Part shown: piece by piece, positions 9,186 to 18,041 of the stretch
How the letters are laid out: the number at the start of each line of letters is the position of its first letter
How positions within the stretch are numbered: position 1 is the stretch's first letter
DNA from: Woeseiaceae bacterium
GTDB lineage: Bacteria > Pseudomonadota > Gammaproteobacteria > Steroidobacterales > Woeseiaceae
DNA length: 64,000 nt
NCBI GenBank assembly: GCA_028279985.1
Contig: JANQMR010000015.1
Coordinates: forward strand, 1-64,000
Reading direction: 5' to 3'
The notes under the pieces: generated by a model
The model's input: only the letters and a program-made list of their open reading frames with translations
Told to the model about the DNA's origin: nothing
Databases searched by the model: none
Made by a program: the position numbers and the translations under genes

Positions 9186-9307
9186 ACCCGATTGCAGTGA
9201 GGATCCGACCGCAAAGGTTCCCACGGTCCGGTAGAGCAAGGCACGGGTAGCGGAGCGGCCCGACCCGTAGGAAGCCGCGGGGGCTGCCCCGAAAAACTCA
9301 AAGTCAA

Positions 9308-11320
9308 TCAGGCAAAGGAGGCACGGTGCCGCCTTCGCCGCGCCAGCCCTATCAGGGCGAGCAAACCCAGCACCCAGGGACCGGCTGCACCGCCACCGCT
9401 GTCGTCGCCGGTGCTCGCCGCATTGACGCTCACGCTGAGGTCCAGCGAATTGTTGGACGGGTCCAGGTCCGTCTGCGCGGCGGCAGTCGACAGCGAGAGC
9501 GCTTGCAGGCCCACCGTCGTGCCTGTCAGGCGAAGCTCCAGCGCCGACGACGACTGCGCCGCGAGCCGCGTCGCCTCGCAGTCGACGGCCGTCGCGGAGA
9601 CGTTACAGCTACCCGCCGACCAGCTCGCGCCGTTCGCGCGCAGTCCGGCATCCAGCGTAACGTCGATCGACACGCCGGTCGCGTCCAGCGTCGATTCGTT
9701 GCCGAGCGACACGTTGATCGTCACGGTCCGGTCCACCGTTACTTCGGAAGTAGCAGGCCCCGCGAGCGTCAATTCGACCGCCGGCTCGACGTCGAGCTGA
9801 ACGGACTGCCGATCGTTCCCGGCGTTGCCGTCGTCGCTTGCGCTGACCGTGGCATTGAAGGACGCGGTGCCGACGTCCACCGTCATGACCGTCACGGTTA
9901 CCGTATTCGTCGCGCCGCCTTCGACGTTGCCCAGCGAACAATCGACGAGACCGGCGCCGTCGGTGCAGGTCCCGACCGAGCTTGCGGCAGACGTCAATGA
10001 CACACCGTTCGGAATCGAGACCTCGACGGCGACGTCGGATGCGGCCAGCGTGCCGCTGTTCTCCACGTCGAAGCCGATCGTCGCCGAGTTGCCGAGCAAA
10101 ACGCTCGGCGCCGGGTCCGGCGTCGTGATACTCATGTCCACCGCCGGCAGCGGCGTGATACAGGCGCCGGCGCGGGCGATGTCGTCCGACATCTGGTCGA
10201 TGCTGCATTGGGAGAAGGTCGTGTTCGACGGACTGAGCGACGTCGCCATGATGAAGGTCGACGGCGTGGACTCGCAGGGCCCCGAAACGCCGTCGTGCGG
10301 CGCGCCGAAGTTGTGGCCGATCTCGTGCGCGGCAATCAGGCTATCGAAGGTCGTGCTGCGATTCCCTTCGCTCAAGCCCGCACCGAAAAAGCTGTGGCAC
10401 AGCGTGCCGACGAAGGCAATACCGACCGTGTTTCCGTCGAGATCGCGGCCCGTGTAGAGATGCGTCAGTCCCAGGCTCCTCTGCCCGGCAGTGTTTTGCC
10501 GATAGCCGGCGAGCTCGTCGAGCAGCGCGCCGGCGTCGCCGGTGTCGGAGAACGGATCGTCGGTATCGCCGAAGGTCTCGATCAGCGGAACGTTGATCTG
10601 TATGCCGAGTTGCTCGCTGAAGATGCCGTCCACGTTGTTCAGCCGGTTGACGATCGCGCTCTCGGCATTACTGCCCTTGCTGCTCGTGAACTCGAAGTCG
10701 GCGACGGCGCCCATATCGATCTGCGATACGGCGCCCTCGGCGCGGGCCACCCGTACCGACAGCTCGTCGATCAGCGCGGCGTACGCTTTGTCGCCGCTGC
10801 CGTGCAAGCTGCCGGCGCCGCAGCTCATCGTACCGGGCGCTATGACGACGTCCGACAGCCGGTAGATCACCGGAGCGCCGCTTGCGACGATGCTGTCGCC
10901 CGGAGACTCGATGGCATAAAGCTCCGCGCCGTCCCAGACCAAACCGGCGGGCCGGCCGTCGGTGAGTACGATGCGTGTCCAGGAGCCGGCAACGCCGGCA
11001 ATGTTGCCGCGGTAAGCCGCGATACCCGCCGGCAAGTCCTCGCGAGCCGTATCGGAGAGCAGCCGGGAATTCGGCGCGAGCTCGAGCTCGAAGCGCCGTC
11101 CCAGTGCATCGAAACGCATCGTCGCGGCCCCGGCGCTCGCGGCCGATCGCGTTTTCTGGTGACCGCCGGATTCGGTCGACGAAAGAGCCGCAGCCTCGGA
11201 GATCGTCAAAGCCTCGAGCGGTTCGTAATGCGTCAGGGAGATACCGTCGGCCGCGTTCGAAAAACCGGGCACCGCAAGCGCCAGCAGCATGCCGGCAAGA
11301 CTGCTTCTGAAGACCGTCAT
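9308..11320 (-). CDS. Secreted reprolysin-like metalloprotease, GlyGly-CTERM
   Basis: 670 aa with a signal peptide (about 1-23). Residues 332-343 read HEIGHNFGAPHD, the metzincin zinc site in the adamalysin/reprolysin form (HExxHxxGxxHD). The Met-turn is probably STFIMATS about 25 residues later, followed by FSQCSIDQM as in ADAM-type enzymes. Two DUF11-like beta-sandwich repeats follow (DVENSGTLAASDVAVEVSIP; NVSLGNESTLDATGVSIDV). The C-terminus has a Gly-rich stretch (SGGGAAG), a hydrophobic helix and RRRRHR, the GlyGly-CTERM sorting signal processed by rhombosortase in type II secretion systems. It probably degrades extracellular protein. GGAGGG precedes the ATG. It is transcribed toward deoB, and the 122 nt between them hold no clear terminator. 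Confidence 0.88.
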   Translation of the reverse strand: MTVFRSSLAGMLLALAVPGFSNAADGISLTHYEPLEALTISEAAALSSTESGGHQKTRSAASAGAATMRFDALGRRFELELAPNSRLLSDTAREDLPAGIAAYRGNIAGVAGSWTRIVLTDGRPAGLVWDGAELYAIESPGDSIVASGAPVIYRLSDVVIAPGTMSCGAGSLHGSGDKAYAALIDELSVRVARAEGAVSQIDMGAVADFEFTSSKGSNAESAIVNRLNNVDGIFSEQLGIQINVPLIETFGDTDDPFSDTGDAGALLDELAGYRQNTAGQRSLGLTHLYTGRDLDGNTVGIAFVGTLCHSFFGAGLSEGNRSTTFDSLIAAHEIGHNFGAPHDGVSGPCESTPSTFIMATSLSPSNTTFSQCSIDQMSDDIARAGACITPLPAVDMSITTPDPAPSVLLGNSATIGFDVENSGTLAASDVAVEVSIPNGVSLTSAASSVGTCTDGAGLVDCSLGNVEGGATNTVTVTVMTVDVGTASFNATVSASDDGNAGNDRQSVQLDVEPAVELTLAGPATSEVTVDRTVTINVSLGNESTLDATGVSIDVTLDAGLRANGASWSAGSCNVSATAVDCEATRLAAQSSSALELRLTGTTVGLQALSLSTAAAQTDLDPSNNSLDLSVSVNAASTGDDSGGGAAGPWVLGLLALIGLARRRRHRASFA

Positions 11321-11439
11321 AACGCCCTCCGCGGACGGGCTTTCCGCCGCTATTCATAGCTAAGCAAACGGATACCGCCGCGGCAAGGCAATCTCTGTCG
11401 GCTCCTGGCGACAAATGCGCGAGAAGTGTGTCGCAGTTC

Positions 11440-11850
11440 TCAGTTCGGGCGGTTTTGCCGGGCCAGCGCGCAGGGGTCGCGCCGGCCGCTCTCGATCATG
11501 CGCCGGTGCTCGCCGGTGGTGAGCAGGTAGGCGGCGGAGCCGCTTTCCCGATGCACGTACAGCGGTTCCAGTGTACGACCGTCGTTCGCCGCGAGCTCGA
11601 GCCGTTTGCCGTCCCGGGAATAACGGCCGTAAATCGGATAATCCGGAAACGGATCGATCCGATTGCCGCGAGAGTCGATTTCCACCGCATCGGTGAACCG
11701 GTCCCAGACGAATTCCCCACCGTCGAGCGTGATGACGTCACCCTCGAAGGCGGGGCAATCCGGCCGGTAAACGCCGTCGATCGAGGCCGCGCAACCGCCG
11801 AGACTCGCGGCGAGCAGGCAAGCGGCAGCCGCGACGAAACGTCCGTTCAT
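11440..11850 (-). CDS. Small lipoprotein of unknown function
   Basis: 136 aa. The N-terminus is a lipoprotein signal with lipobox LGGC (Cys20). The mature part has short repeated strand-like stretches (VITLDGGEFVWDRF, YPIYGRYSRDGKRLEL, LEPLYVHRESGSAAYLLTTGEH) that look like a small beta-barrel or lipocalin-type fold reporting a threshold property; this is only a visual impression. Two conserved-looking Cys (CPAFEG and DPCALARQ) may form a disulfide. The start ATG overlaps the stop of the upstream thioesterase gene by 4 nt (ATGA), so the two are translationally coupled. Confidence 0.68.
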   Translation of the reverse strand: MNGRFVAAAACLLAASLGGCAASIDGVYRPDCPAFEGDVITLDGGEFVWDRFTDAVEIDSRGNRIDPFPDYPIYGRYSRDGKRLELAANDGRTLEPLYVHRESGSAAYLLTTGEHRRMIESGRRDPCALARQNRPN

Positions 11851-12305
11851 GCGCGCCAGCTAGGCGGCACGCGCACCGCGACCACCTCGCCTTTGGCCGT
11901 CATCTTGCCGTCGGACGAGACCGTACACTCGAGCACGGTTTTTCTCTCGGTACTGTCGATCACCGTAGCGCGAAGCTCGACCGGCCGGTCGATCGGCGTG
12001 GGTTTGACGTAGCTCACCGTCAGGCTGCCGGTGACGCACCAGATCGGCTCACCCTCGCCGATCTCCCGGCCTTCGCGCCGGTAATGCGCCGCGATGGCCG
12101 TGCTGACGCAGTGGCAGTCGATCAGGCTTGCGATCGTGCCGCCGTAGACGAACTGCTCGGGACCGGCGCATTGTTCCGGGCGCGGCTGGTAACGGCAGGT
12201 GGAGACCGCGCCGTCCCAGTAGCTCTTGATCCGCATGCCGGCCGGATTCTCGGGCCCGCAGCCGTAACAATGATTGTCCGGGATGCTGTCCTGTATCGCT
12301 TTCAT
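11847..12305 (-). CDS. Hotdog-fold thioesterase (PaaI/4HBT superfamily)
   Basis: 152 aa, single domain. The sequence CYGCGPENPAGMRIKSYW near the start and EQFVYGGTIASLIDCHCVSTA are typical of the small acyl-CoA thioesterases annotated as PaaI-family; the G-G-T-I-A-S-L-I-D stretch carries the usual catalytic Asp/Glu helix. VTGSLTVSYVKPTPIDRPVELRA is the central hotdog beta-sheet. It would hydrolyse an acyl-CoA thioester of unknown chain. It is co-directional and tightly packed between the amidohydrolase gene (adjacent at 12306) and the small lipoprotein gene (4-nt overlap), giving a three-gene unit. Confidence 0.82.
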   Translation of the reverse strand: MKAIQDSIPDNHCYGCGPENPAGMRIKSYWDGAVSTCRYQPRPEQCAGPEQFVYGGTIASLIDCHCVSTAIAAHYRREGREIGEGEPIWCVTGSLTVSYVKPTPIDRPVELRATVIDSTERKTVLECTVSSDGKMTAKGEVVAVRVPPSWRA

Positions 12306-13763
12306 TCACCGACCCCGGTTTCTCGACGCCAGCGACCGCTTTATCTCGGCGGCCAGCGCTTCGGCTTCGCGGCGCACGCGTTCGGTGTCTATTGTCAGGA
12401 TCTTGCGATCGTGCATCAGCAACTGCCCGTCCACGATCACGTTGACGACGTCCTGCTCGTCGGTGACATAAACGAGATGTGACACGACGTCGTAAGTGGG
12501 GACGTGATGGACGTCGTCGAAGGCAACCTGAATGAGGTCTGCGCGTTTTCCGGGTTCGAGCGCGCCGATGCCGTCGCCGAGACCGATGGCTTCCGCACCG
12601 CCGCGGGTGGCCATCGTAAGGACGGTCATCGCCGGCAGTTGCTCGGGGTCCATGCTGTCGACTTTTTGCAGGAAGGCGGCAAGACGCATCTCTTCCCACA
12701 GATCGAGATCGTTGTTGCTCGCCGCGCCGTCGGTGCCGATGCCGATGAGTACGCCGGCCTCGAGCATTTTTGCCACCGGCGAGATGCCGGAGGCGATTTT
12801 CATGTTCGAGGTCGGGTTGTGGATCACGCCGATGCGGCGCTCGACCAGTATCGGGATCTCGGCGTCGGTCGGCCAGACGACGTGCGCGGCAATCGTCGGC
12901 CCTTCGAAAAAGCCGATCTCGTCCAGCATCTCGATGCTGGTCTTGCCGTAGGTGTCTTTCGAATACTGTACCTCGAACGGCGACTCCGAGAGATGGATGC
13001 TGATCGGCACGCCGTGTTCGAGCGCCGCGCGCCGCGTGGCCGCAAGCTGCGCGGCATCGAGGGTGTAATTGGCGTGCGGACCGTAGATCGGGGTGATGCG
13101 CGGATGCCGGTTTTTCCAGCGCTCGATATACCCTTCACCCTTGTCCAGGGAGTCGGCGGCGCTCTCCGCGTCGGGGCTGCGCTGGTCGATGACCGTTGTC
13201 GAGATCAGCGCGCGCAGGCCGCAGCGTTCGACCACCTCGGCGATCGTGTCCGGGAAATAGTACATGTCGACGAAGGTCGTCGTGCCGCCGCGGATCATTT
13301 CCCAGCAGGCGAGTTCGGTGCCGATCCGCACGAACTCCGGGTCCACGAACTCGACCTCGGCCGGGAAGATGTAGTTGTTCAGCCAGTCCATCAGCGCGAG
13401 ATCGTCGGCGACGCCGCGCAACAGGGTCATCGCCGCGTGCGAATGGCCGTTGATCAGGCCCGGCATCAGGACGCGCCGCTCGCCGTGCAGCGTCCGGCTC
13501 GCCCGGTATTCGGCGTCGATGGCGGCCGCCGTGCCGACGGCCAGAATGAGGCCGTCGTCGATCGCCACCGCGCCGCCGCCGATGATCCGGCCCGACGCAT
13601 CCATCGTTACGACCGTGTCGCCGTAGACGATCCAGTCGATCGTGCCGTCGTCTTCGATTGCCGCGGTCTCCGCCGGCGGACGCTCGCCGTCGCAGGCAGT
13701 CAGGCCCAGAAGTACCAGCGCCGGCAGCAAGCCGGCGCGAGAGGGGGTTCTCGGAGTGATCAT
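12306..13763 (-). CDS. Lipoprotein-type amidohydrolase (MTA/SAH deaminase group)
   Basis: A 485-aa metal-dependent hydrolase. Family motifs: GHSHAAMTLLRGVADDL (HxH metal ligands), HLSESPFEV (third His), HVVWPTDAE, and IGTDGAASNNDLDLWEEM (catalytic Asp). These match S-adenosylhomocysteine / 5'-methylthioadenosine deaminases and close relatives, which deaminate adenosine-type nucleosides. The unusual feature is the N-terminus: from the ATG at 13763 it reads as a lipoprotein signal with lipobox LTAC (Cys24), so the enzyme should be in the periplasm or outer membrane, while known MtaD-type enzymes are cytoplasmic. An in-frame TTG/ATG extension to 13820 exists, but the signal peptide argues for 13763. 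No strong ribosome binding site is seen. The substrate could be adenosine, MTA, SAH or another amine. Confidence 0.8.
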   Translation of the reverse strand: MITPRTPSRAGLLPALVLLGLTACDGERPPAETAAIEDDGTIDWIVYGDTVVTMDASGRIIGGGAVAIDDGLILAVGTAAAIDAEYRASRTLHGERRVLMPGLINGHSHAAMTLLRGVADDLALMDWLNNYIFPAEVEFVDPEFVRIGTELACWEMIRGGTTTFVDMYYFPDTIAEVVERCGLRALISTTVIDQRSPDAESAADSLDKGEGYIERWKNRHPRITPIYGPHANYTLDAAQLAATRRAALEHGVPISIHLSESPFEVQYSKDTYGKTSIEMLDEIGFFEGPTIAAHVVWPTDAEIPILVERRIGVIHNPTSNMKIASGISPVAKMLEAGVLIGIGTDGAASNNDLDLWEEMRLAAFLQKVDSMDPEQLPAMTVLTMATRGGAEAIGLGDGIGALEPGKRADLIQVAFDDVHHVPTYDVVSHLVYVTDEQDVVNVIVDGQLLMHDRKILTIDTERVRREAEALAAEIKRSLASRNRGR

Positions 13764-13975
13764 GGCGCCGTAGTCTAACACCGGCTCGAGATCGACTATT
13801 GCCGTTCGTCGGCCATGCAACGTAGAGTTGAGTCCATGAGTCGTGAACCTGCCGCAACGGACCGCCTGTCGCCGTTCGACGCCCCTGCCGGTGGCAGGCC
13901 GGGCCGGGAGATGCTCGAGACCTGCCGCGGCGGCGTTATACTGATACTGCTGCGCGGCTTCGTGGACTGAGAGCC

Positions 13976-15295
13976 GTGCTATTCACCGACGTCATAAGGA
14001 CCAAGCGCGACGGGGGCGAGCTGTCGGACGAGCAGATCGCAATCCTCGTCGACGGACTCGCGGACGGCAGCCTGCCCGCCGAACAAGTGTCGGCGCTCGC
14101 GATGGCGATCTTCCTGAACTCGATGAGCTTGGAGGAAGCCGGCAAGCTGACCCTGGCGATGGCGTCGTCGGGTACCGTGCTGGATTGGTCGGACGCCGGC
14201 CTCGACGGTCCGGTCGTGGACAAGCACTCCACCGGCGGCGTCGGCGACAAGGTTAGTTTTCTGCTGGCGCCGATCGTCGCGGCTTGCGGCGGCTACGTGC
14301 CGATGATCTCGGGGCGCGGCCTGGGTCATACCGGCGGGACCACCGACAAGGCCGAGAGCATACCCGGATACAATACTGCCCCCGACTTCGATGTTTTCCG
14401 CAAGGTCGTCGCGTCGGTCGGCTGCGCCGTCATCGGCCAGACCGCGGACCTGGCGCCCGCGGATCGCCGCTTTTATGCGATCCGCGACGTCACCGGCACG
14501 GTCGAATCGATACCGTTGATCACCGCCTCGATCCTGGCCAAGAAGATTGCGGCGGGCCTGGAGGCCCTGGTCATGGACGTCAAGGTCGGCAACGGCGCGT
14601 TCATGCAAACGCCCGACAGGGCACTGGCGCTCGCGAACAGCATCATCGGCACGGCGGCGAGGGCCGGTCTCGTGACCCACGCGGTGGTCACGGACATGAA
14701 CGAGGTGCTCGGGAGCACCGCGGGTAACGCCGTCGAGATTGCCGAGTCGGTCGCCTATCTTCGAAACGAGCGGCGGGAGCGGCGCCTCGACGAGGTCACG
14801 CTGGCTCTTTGCGCCGAAATGCTCGTCGTCACCGGTCTCGCGGACGACCGTGAGACGGCGAGACGAGCTTGCGATCGGGCCGTGACCAGCGGTCGCGCGG
14901 CGGAGGTGTTCGCCCGGATGGTCGCAGCGCTAGGCGGTCCGGGCGACTTCGTGGACGACTATCGTAGCCACCTGCCGGCCGCGTCCGTCGTTCGCCCGGT
15001 CCACGCCGAGGGGTACCTCACGGCGATGGACACGCGGGTCGTCGGCAACACGATCATCGAGCTGGGCGGGGGCCGTCGCCGGGTCGGCGAAACCCTGGAC
15101 CTGTCGGTCGGCTTTACCGACATCGCGGCCGTCGGCACCCGGCTCGACGCCGACACGCCGCTGGCGCTGGTACACGCGGCGTCCGAGGCAGATGCCGATC
15201 GGGCGGCCGGGCTGCTGCGTTCGGCCTGCGGTTTCTCGGAACAGGCACCCGGTGCGCGGCCGGTCGTGACGGACATCCTGGGCGCCCGGCCGTAG
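13976..15295 (+). CDS. deoA: Thymidine phosphorylase
   Basis: 439 aa, the usual DeoA length. It splits thymidine and deoxyuridine with phosphate into base and deoxyribose 1-phosphate. Family signatures: DKHSTGGVGDKVS (about 82), the SGRGLGHTGGT phosphate-site motif with TDKAESIPG, and ILAKKIAAGLEALVMDVKVGNGAF. The GTG start at 13976 fits homologous N-termini (LFTDVIRTKRDG); a TGAGAG lies just upstream. A TATACT at 13937-13942 could be its -10 box. A 44-aa ORF (13836-13970) ends just before it without a convincing ribosome binding site. nupC follows after 76 nt in the same direction, so uptake and phosphorolysis of pyrimidine nucleosides are probably co-expressed. Confidence 0.95.
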   Translation: MLFTDVIRTKRDGGELSDEQIAILVDGLADGSLPAEQVSALAMAIFLNSMSLEEAGKLTLAMASSGTVLDWSDAGLDGPVVDKHSTGGVGDKVSFLLAPIVAACGGYVPMISGRGLGHTGGTTDKAESIPGYNTAPDFDVFRKVVASVGCAVIGQTADLAPADRRFYAIRDVTGTVESIPLITASILAKKIAAGLEALVMDVKVGNGAFMQTPDRALALANSIIGTAARAGLVTHAVVTDMNEVLGSTAGNAVEIAESVAYLRNERRERRLDEVTLALCAEMLVVTGLADDRETARRACDRAVTSGRAAEVFARMVAALGGPGDFVDDYRSHLPAASVVRPVHAEGYLTAMDTRVVGNTIIELGGGRRRVGETLDLSVGFTDIAAVGTRLDADTPLALVHAASEADADRAAGLLRSACGFSEQAPGARPVVTDILGARP

Positions 15296-15371
15296 CCGCC
15301 GCGTCGAAACGCCGGGCGCGGGCTTTGCGGTATCCTAGCGCGAAAGAACAACAACACCTCATGGGGGAATC

Positions 15372-16598
15372 ATGCCGGACAGACTGATCGGGCTCCTCGG
15401 AGTCCTGGTAATCCTTGCGATAGCCGTTCTGTTATCCGCCAATCGCCGCGCGGTTAACCTGCGTGTCGTCGGTGCCGCGTTCGCCCTGCAGATCGCGGTT
15501 GCCGTTTTCGTGTTGTATTTCGAGGCCGGCCGGAATGTCATCGATGCGATGTCCGACGGCGTGCTGGCCGTGGTCAATTTCTCCAGGGACGGCATCGACA
15601 TGGTGTTCGGTCCGCTGGCGGACGCGGACATCATCGGCTTCAGTTTTGCCGTCAATGTGCTGCCGATCATCATCTTTTTCTCGGCTCTGATGTCCGTGCT
15701 CTACCACCTGCGGATCATGGAATGGGTGGTCAAGCTCCTCGGCGGCGCCTTGCACCGGATCATCGGCACCGGTGCCGTCGAGTCGATGAACGCAGCCGCA
15801 AACATTTTCGTGGGCCAGACCGAGGCGCCGCTGGTCGTGAGGCCCTATCTGAAGCGCCTGACCGAGCCGCAGATGTTTACAATCATGACTTCGGGCCTGG
15901 CTTCGGTGGCCGGCACCGTGCTGGCCGCCTACATGCTGATGGGCGCCGAGCTCAAATACCTCCTGGCCGCGAGTTTCATGGCCGCACCGGGCGGCCTGCT
16001 GATGGCCAAGCTGATCATGCCCGACCCGAAGACCGAAGGCGGCATCCGGCGCGAGAAACCGGTCATGGAACGCAGCCGCCACGAGAACGTGATACTGGCG
16101 GCGGCCGTCGGCGCCAGCGACGGTCTCAGGCTCGCGGTCAACATCGGTGCGATGCTGATCGCCTTCGTGGCGTTGATTGCCTTGTTCAACGGCCTGGTCG
16201 GCGGTGTGTTCGGCCTGTTCGGCATCGAAGGCATCACCCTGCAACTGATCCTCGGCAAGCTCTTCGCACCGCTGATGTGGACGCTCGGCATCCCCTGGGC
16301 GGAGGCCCAGGCCGCGGGCTCGCTGTTCGGCGAGAAGCTGATCCTGAACGAGTTCGTCGCCTTTTCGCACCTGAACGAATACCTGGCCGGCATGAGCGAG
16401 CGCACGATCGCGATCTCGACGTTCATGTTGTGCGGCTTTGCCAACCTGTCGTCGATCGCGATATTGCTCGGCGGGCTGGGCGTGCTGGTCCCGGAGAAAC
16501 GCGAGCTGATTGCGCGTTTCGGCCTGCGTGCCGTTGCCGCCGGCTCGCTGTCCAACCTGATGAGCGCCGCGCTGGCGGGCCTGTTGTTGACATTCTGA
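15372..16598 (+). CDS. nupC: Concentrative nucleoside transporter (NupC/CNT)
   Basis: 408 aa inner-membrane symporter that imports nucleosides with H+ or Na+. The CNT pattern is clear: an N-terminal three-helix part, then [46 protein letters not shown] (the conserved QTEAPL substrate loop), [26 protein letters not shown], and near the end [10 protein letters not shown] with [29 protein letters not shown] about 6 nt upstream of the ATG is a good ribosome binding site. It follows deoA and converges on cdd, forming a pyrimidine-nucleoside uptake and breakdown set. Confidence 0.95.
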   Translation: MPDRLIGLLGVLVILAIAVLLSANRRAVNLRVVGAAFALQIAVAVFVLYFEAGRNVIDAMSDGVLAVVNFSRDGIDMVFGPLADADIIGFSFAVNVLPIIIFFSALMSVLYHLRIMEWVVKLLGGALHRIIGTGAVESMNAAANIFVGQTEAPLVVRPYLKRLTEPQMFTIMTSGLASVAGTVLAAYMLMGAELKYLLAASFMAAPGGLLMAKLIMPDPKTEGGIRREKPVMERSRHENVILAAAVGASDGLRLAVNIGAMLIAFVALIALFNGLVGGVFGLFGIEGITLQLILGKLFAPLMWTLGIPWAEAQAAGSLFGEKLILNEFVAFSHLNEYLAGMSERTIAISTFMLCGFANLSSIAILLGGLGVLVPEKRELIARFGLRAVAAGSLSNLMSAALAGLLLTF

Positions 16599-16741
16599 CC
16601 AGAGTTTCGATGAGGCGCCGATCAAGCCGCGGTCCATCATTACCGTATTGCTACTACTGTATTGCCGTGCCCGGGCCGGCCGGGTCGATGCCGATGGCTG
16701 CCACGCGCCGCTGACGTCGCCACTGGCGGTCTTCGGCGGCG

Positions 16742-17137
16742 CTACGGCAGCGTAAACCCCTTCGGCAACAAGGCCTCGATCGACCACGCGCGCCATTCCT
16801 TGCCGTCCAGCAGCAGGACGCGCGTGTCGCCATCGGCGAACTCGCTAATACGCTGGCGGCAGCCGCCACAGGGCACACAGTCACTCAGTGTTTCGCCGCC
16901 GCCGGCGACGGCAATCGTCCGGATGCGCCGTCCGCCGGCCGCGACCATCGCGGCAATCGCGCCCGTCTCGGCACAGGTGCCGAGCGGATAAGATGCGTTT
17001 TCGACGTTGCAGCCGACGTGTAGCCCGCCGGTGTCGTCCACGATAGCCGCGCCGACCCGGTAGCCGGAGTACGCGGCATACGCGGCGTCCCGCGCTTCGA
17101 TCGCCGCGTCGATGACGGTCTGGTTGTTGTTCGTCAT
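16742..17137 (-). CDS. cdd: Cytidine deaminase
   Basis: 131 aa, the short homotetrameric type. It converts cytidine and deoxycytidine to uridine and deoxyuridine, which DeoA-type phosphorylases can then split. The zinc site is complete: NVENASYPLGTCAETGAI supplies the first Cys and the catalytic Glu, and CVPCGGCRQ supplies the other two Cys. The start is the ATG complementary to 17135-17137; an open frame extends further 5' but runs through the terminator of the upstream unit and is not coding. It converges on nupC, with about 140 nt between stops in which no terminator is evident. Confidence 0.95.
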   Translation of the reverse strand: MTNNNQTVIDAAIEARDAAYAAYSGYRVGAAIVDDTGGLHVGCNVENASYPLGTCAETGAIAAMVAAGGRRIRTIAVAGGGETLSDCVPCGGCRQRISEFADGDTRVLLLDGKEWRAWSIEALLPKGFTLP

Positions 17138-17195
17138 TGCTTCGTGCCTCGAGGCTGGCCTGCCGTTCCAACTATAGCCCGGATGGCAACCGACC

Positions 17196-17225
17196 AAAAA
17201 AAAGACCCACGGCGAGCCGTGGGTC
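17196..17225 (-). terminator. Intrinsic terminator for minus-strand TBDR remnant
   Basis: A perfect 10-bp stem (GACCCACGGC / GCCGTGGGTC) with a 2-nt spacer at the loop is followed on the minus strand by eight T (17196-17203). It lies 46 nt past the stop of the TBDR remnant and upstream of cdd. Confidence 0.88.
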
Positions 17226-17270
17226 GTAAGTCGTGGGCGACCACCTGCCGCCCCGTTTAGCCGGTGGATG

Positions 17271-17822
17271 TCAGAACCGATAACGGACGCCGAGCTGGAT
17301 CCGGTACACGGAGTCGTCAACGTCGCGTCTGTTGATCGGGTCGAACCCGAAATTCGAGCTGTTGCGGCCGCCCGGGTTGAAGTTGTCGTAGACGTACTGG
17401 GTTCCGTCGGCGCTGAGTGACGCATCCAGCAACGGCACGCCTTCCTGCACGTCGCCGTCGTCGATGAACCGGCGGATGTTGTCGTTATCGGAGAACAGGT
17501 TCAACACGTTCTCGATGTCGAGGAACACCTCCAATTCGTGCTCCAGCCACGGCAACGGGAAGTCCTGCTGGATACGCAGGTCGATATCCGTGATATACGG
17601 CTCGTTGAAAGCGTTCTTAGGCGCAATCGAGCCGGCGTAGGCGCTGAGACCCGACGCCTGGAGGAAATCGAAAAAGGCCTCGGTCGTGCCGTCGGCGTCC
17701 AGCCCCGAGAAGTCGACCAGCGGATCGTTGGGGCCGGTCGGGACGTAGAACAGGTTACGTTCTTCGTTGTCCGAGTCGCCGAACAGGGTCGTCGGGGTGT
17801 TGTTGTCGTAAAAGCGCAGAGC
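17271..17822 (-). pseudogene. 3' remnant of an Oar-like TonB-dependent receptor
   Basis: A 183-codon minus-strand frame bounded at its 5' side by an in-frame TAA at 17823-17825 and without any start context. The translation is typical of the C-terminal barrel of large (about 1000 aa) Oar/carboxypeptidase-regulatory-type receptors: RFYDNNTPTTLFGDSDNEE, FNEPYITDIDLRIQQDFPLP, ELEVFLDIENVLNLFSD, and a terminal QLGVRYRF with the barrel-closing Phe. At least 2 kb of 5' sequence, including plug and signal peptide, is missing. The DNA upstream (17826-18041) is AT-richer and holds no receptor sequence. The terminator downstream is intact. This looks like a deletion remnant. A split gene or an assembly junction is the alternative. 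Confidence 0.75.
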
Positions 17823-18041
17823 TTAGATCCCAAATGTGACAAAAAGATGTCGGCACGGGATTGACTACGGTCGTTTCGCCGCCTCCGAAATGTTTTCCGA
17901 AATCTTATCGAAACATTACAGTAAACAATTTAGCTCAGGAAAATTGCTTGTGCAATAAAGACTTGTGCAGCCTCGGGCCGCCAAGCCTCGAAATACCCGA
18001 CGTCGAGCTGCACGTTATCGAGAGCCCATATTACGATAGTG

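Noticed and set aside
12504-13778. 424-codon plus-strand frame opposite the amidohydrolase
   Set aside because: Antisense shadow; all catalytic motifs are on the minus strand.
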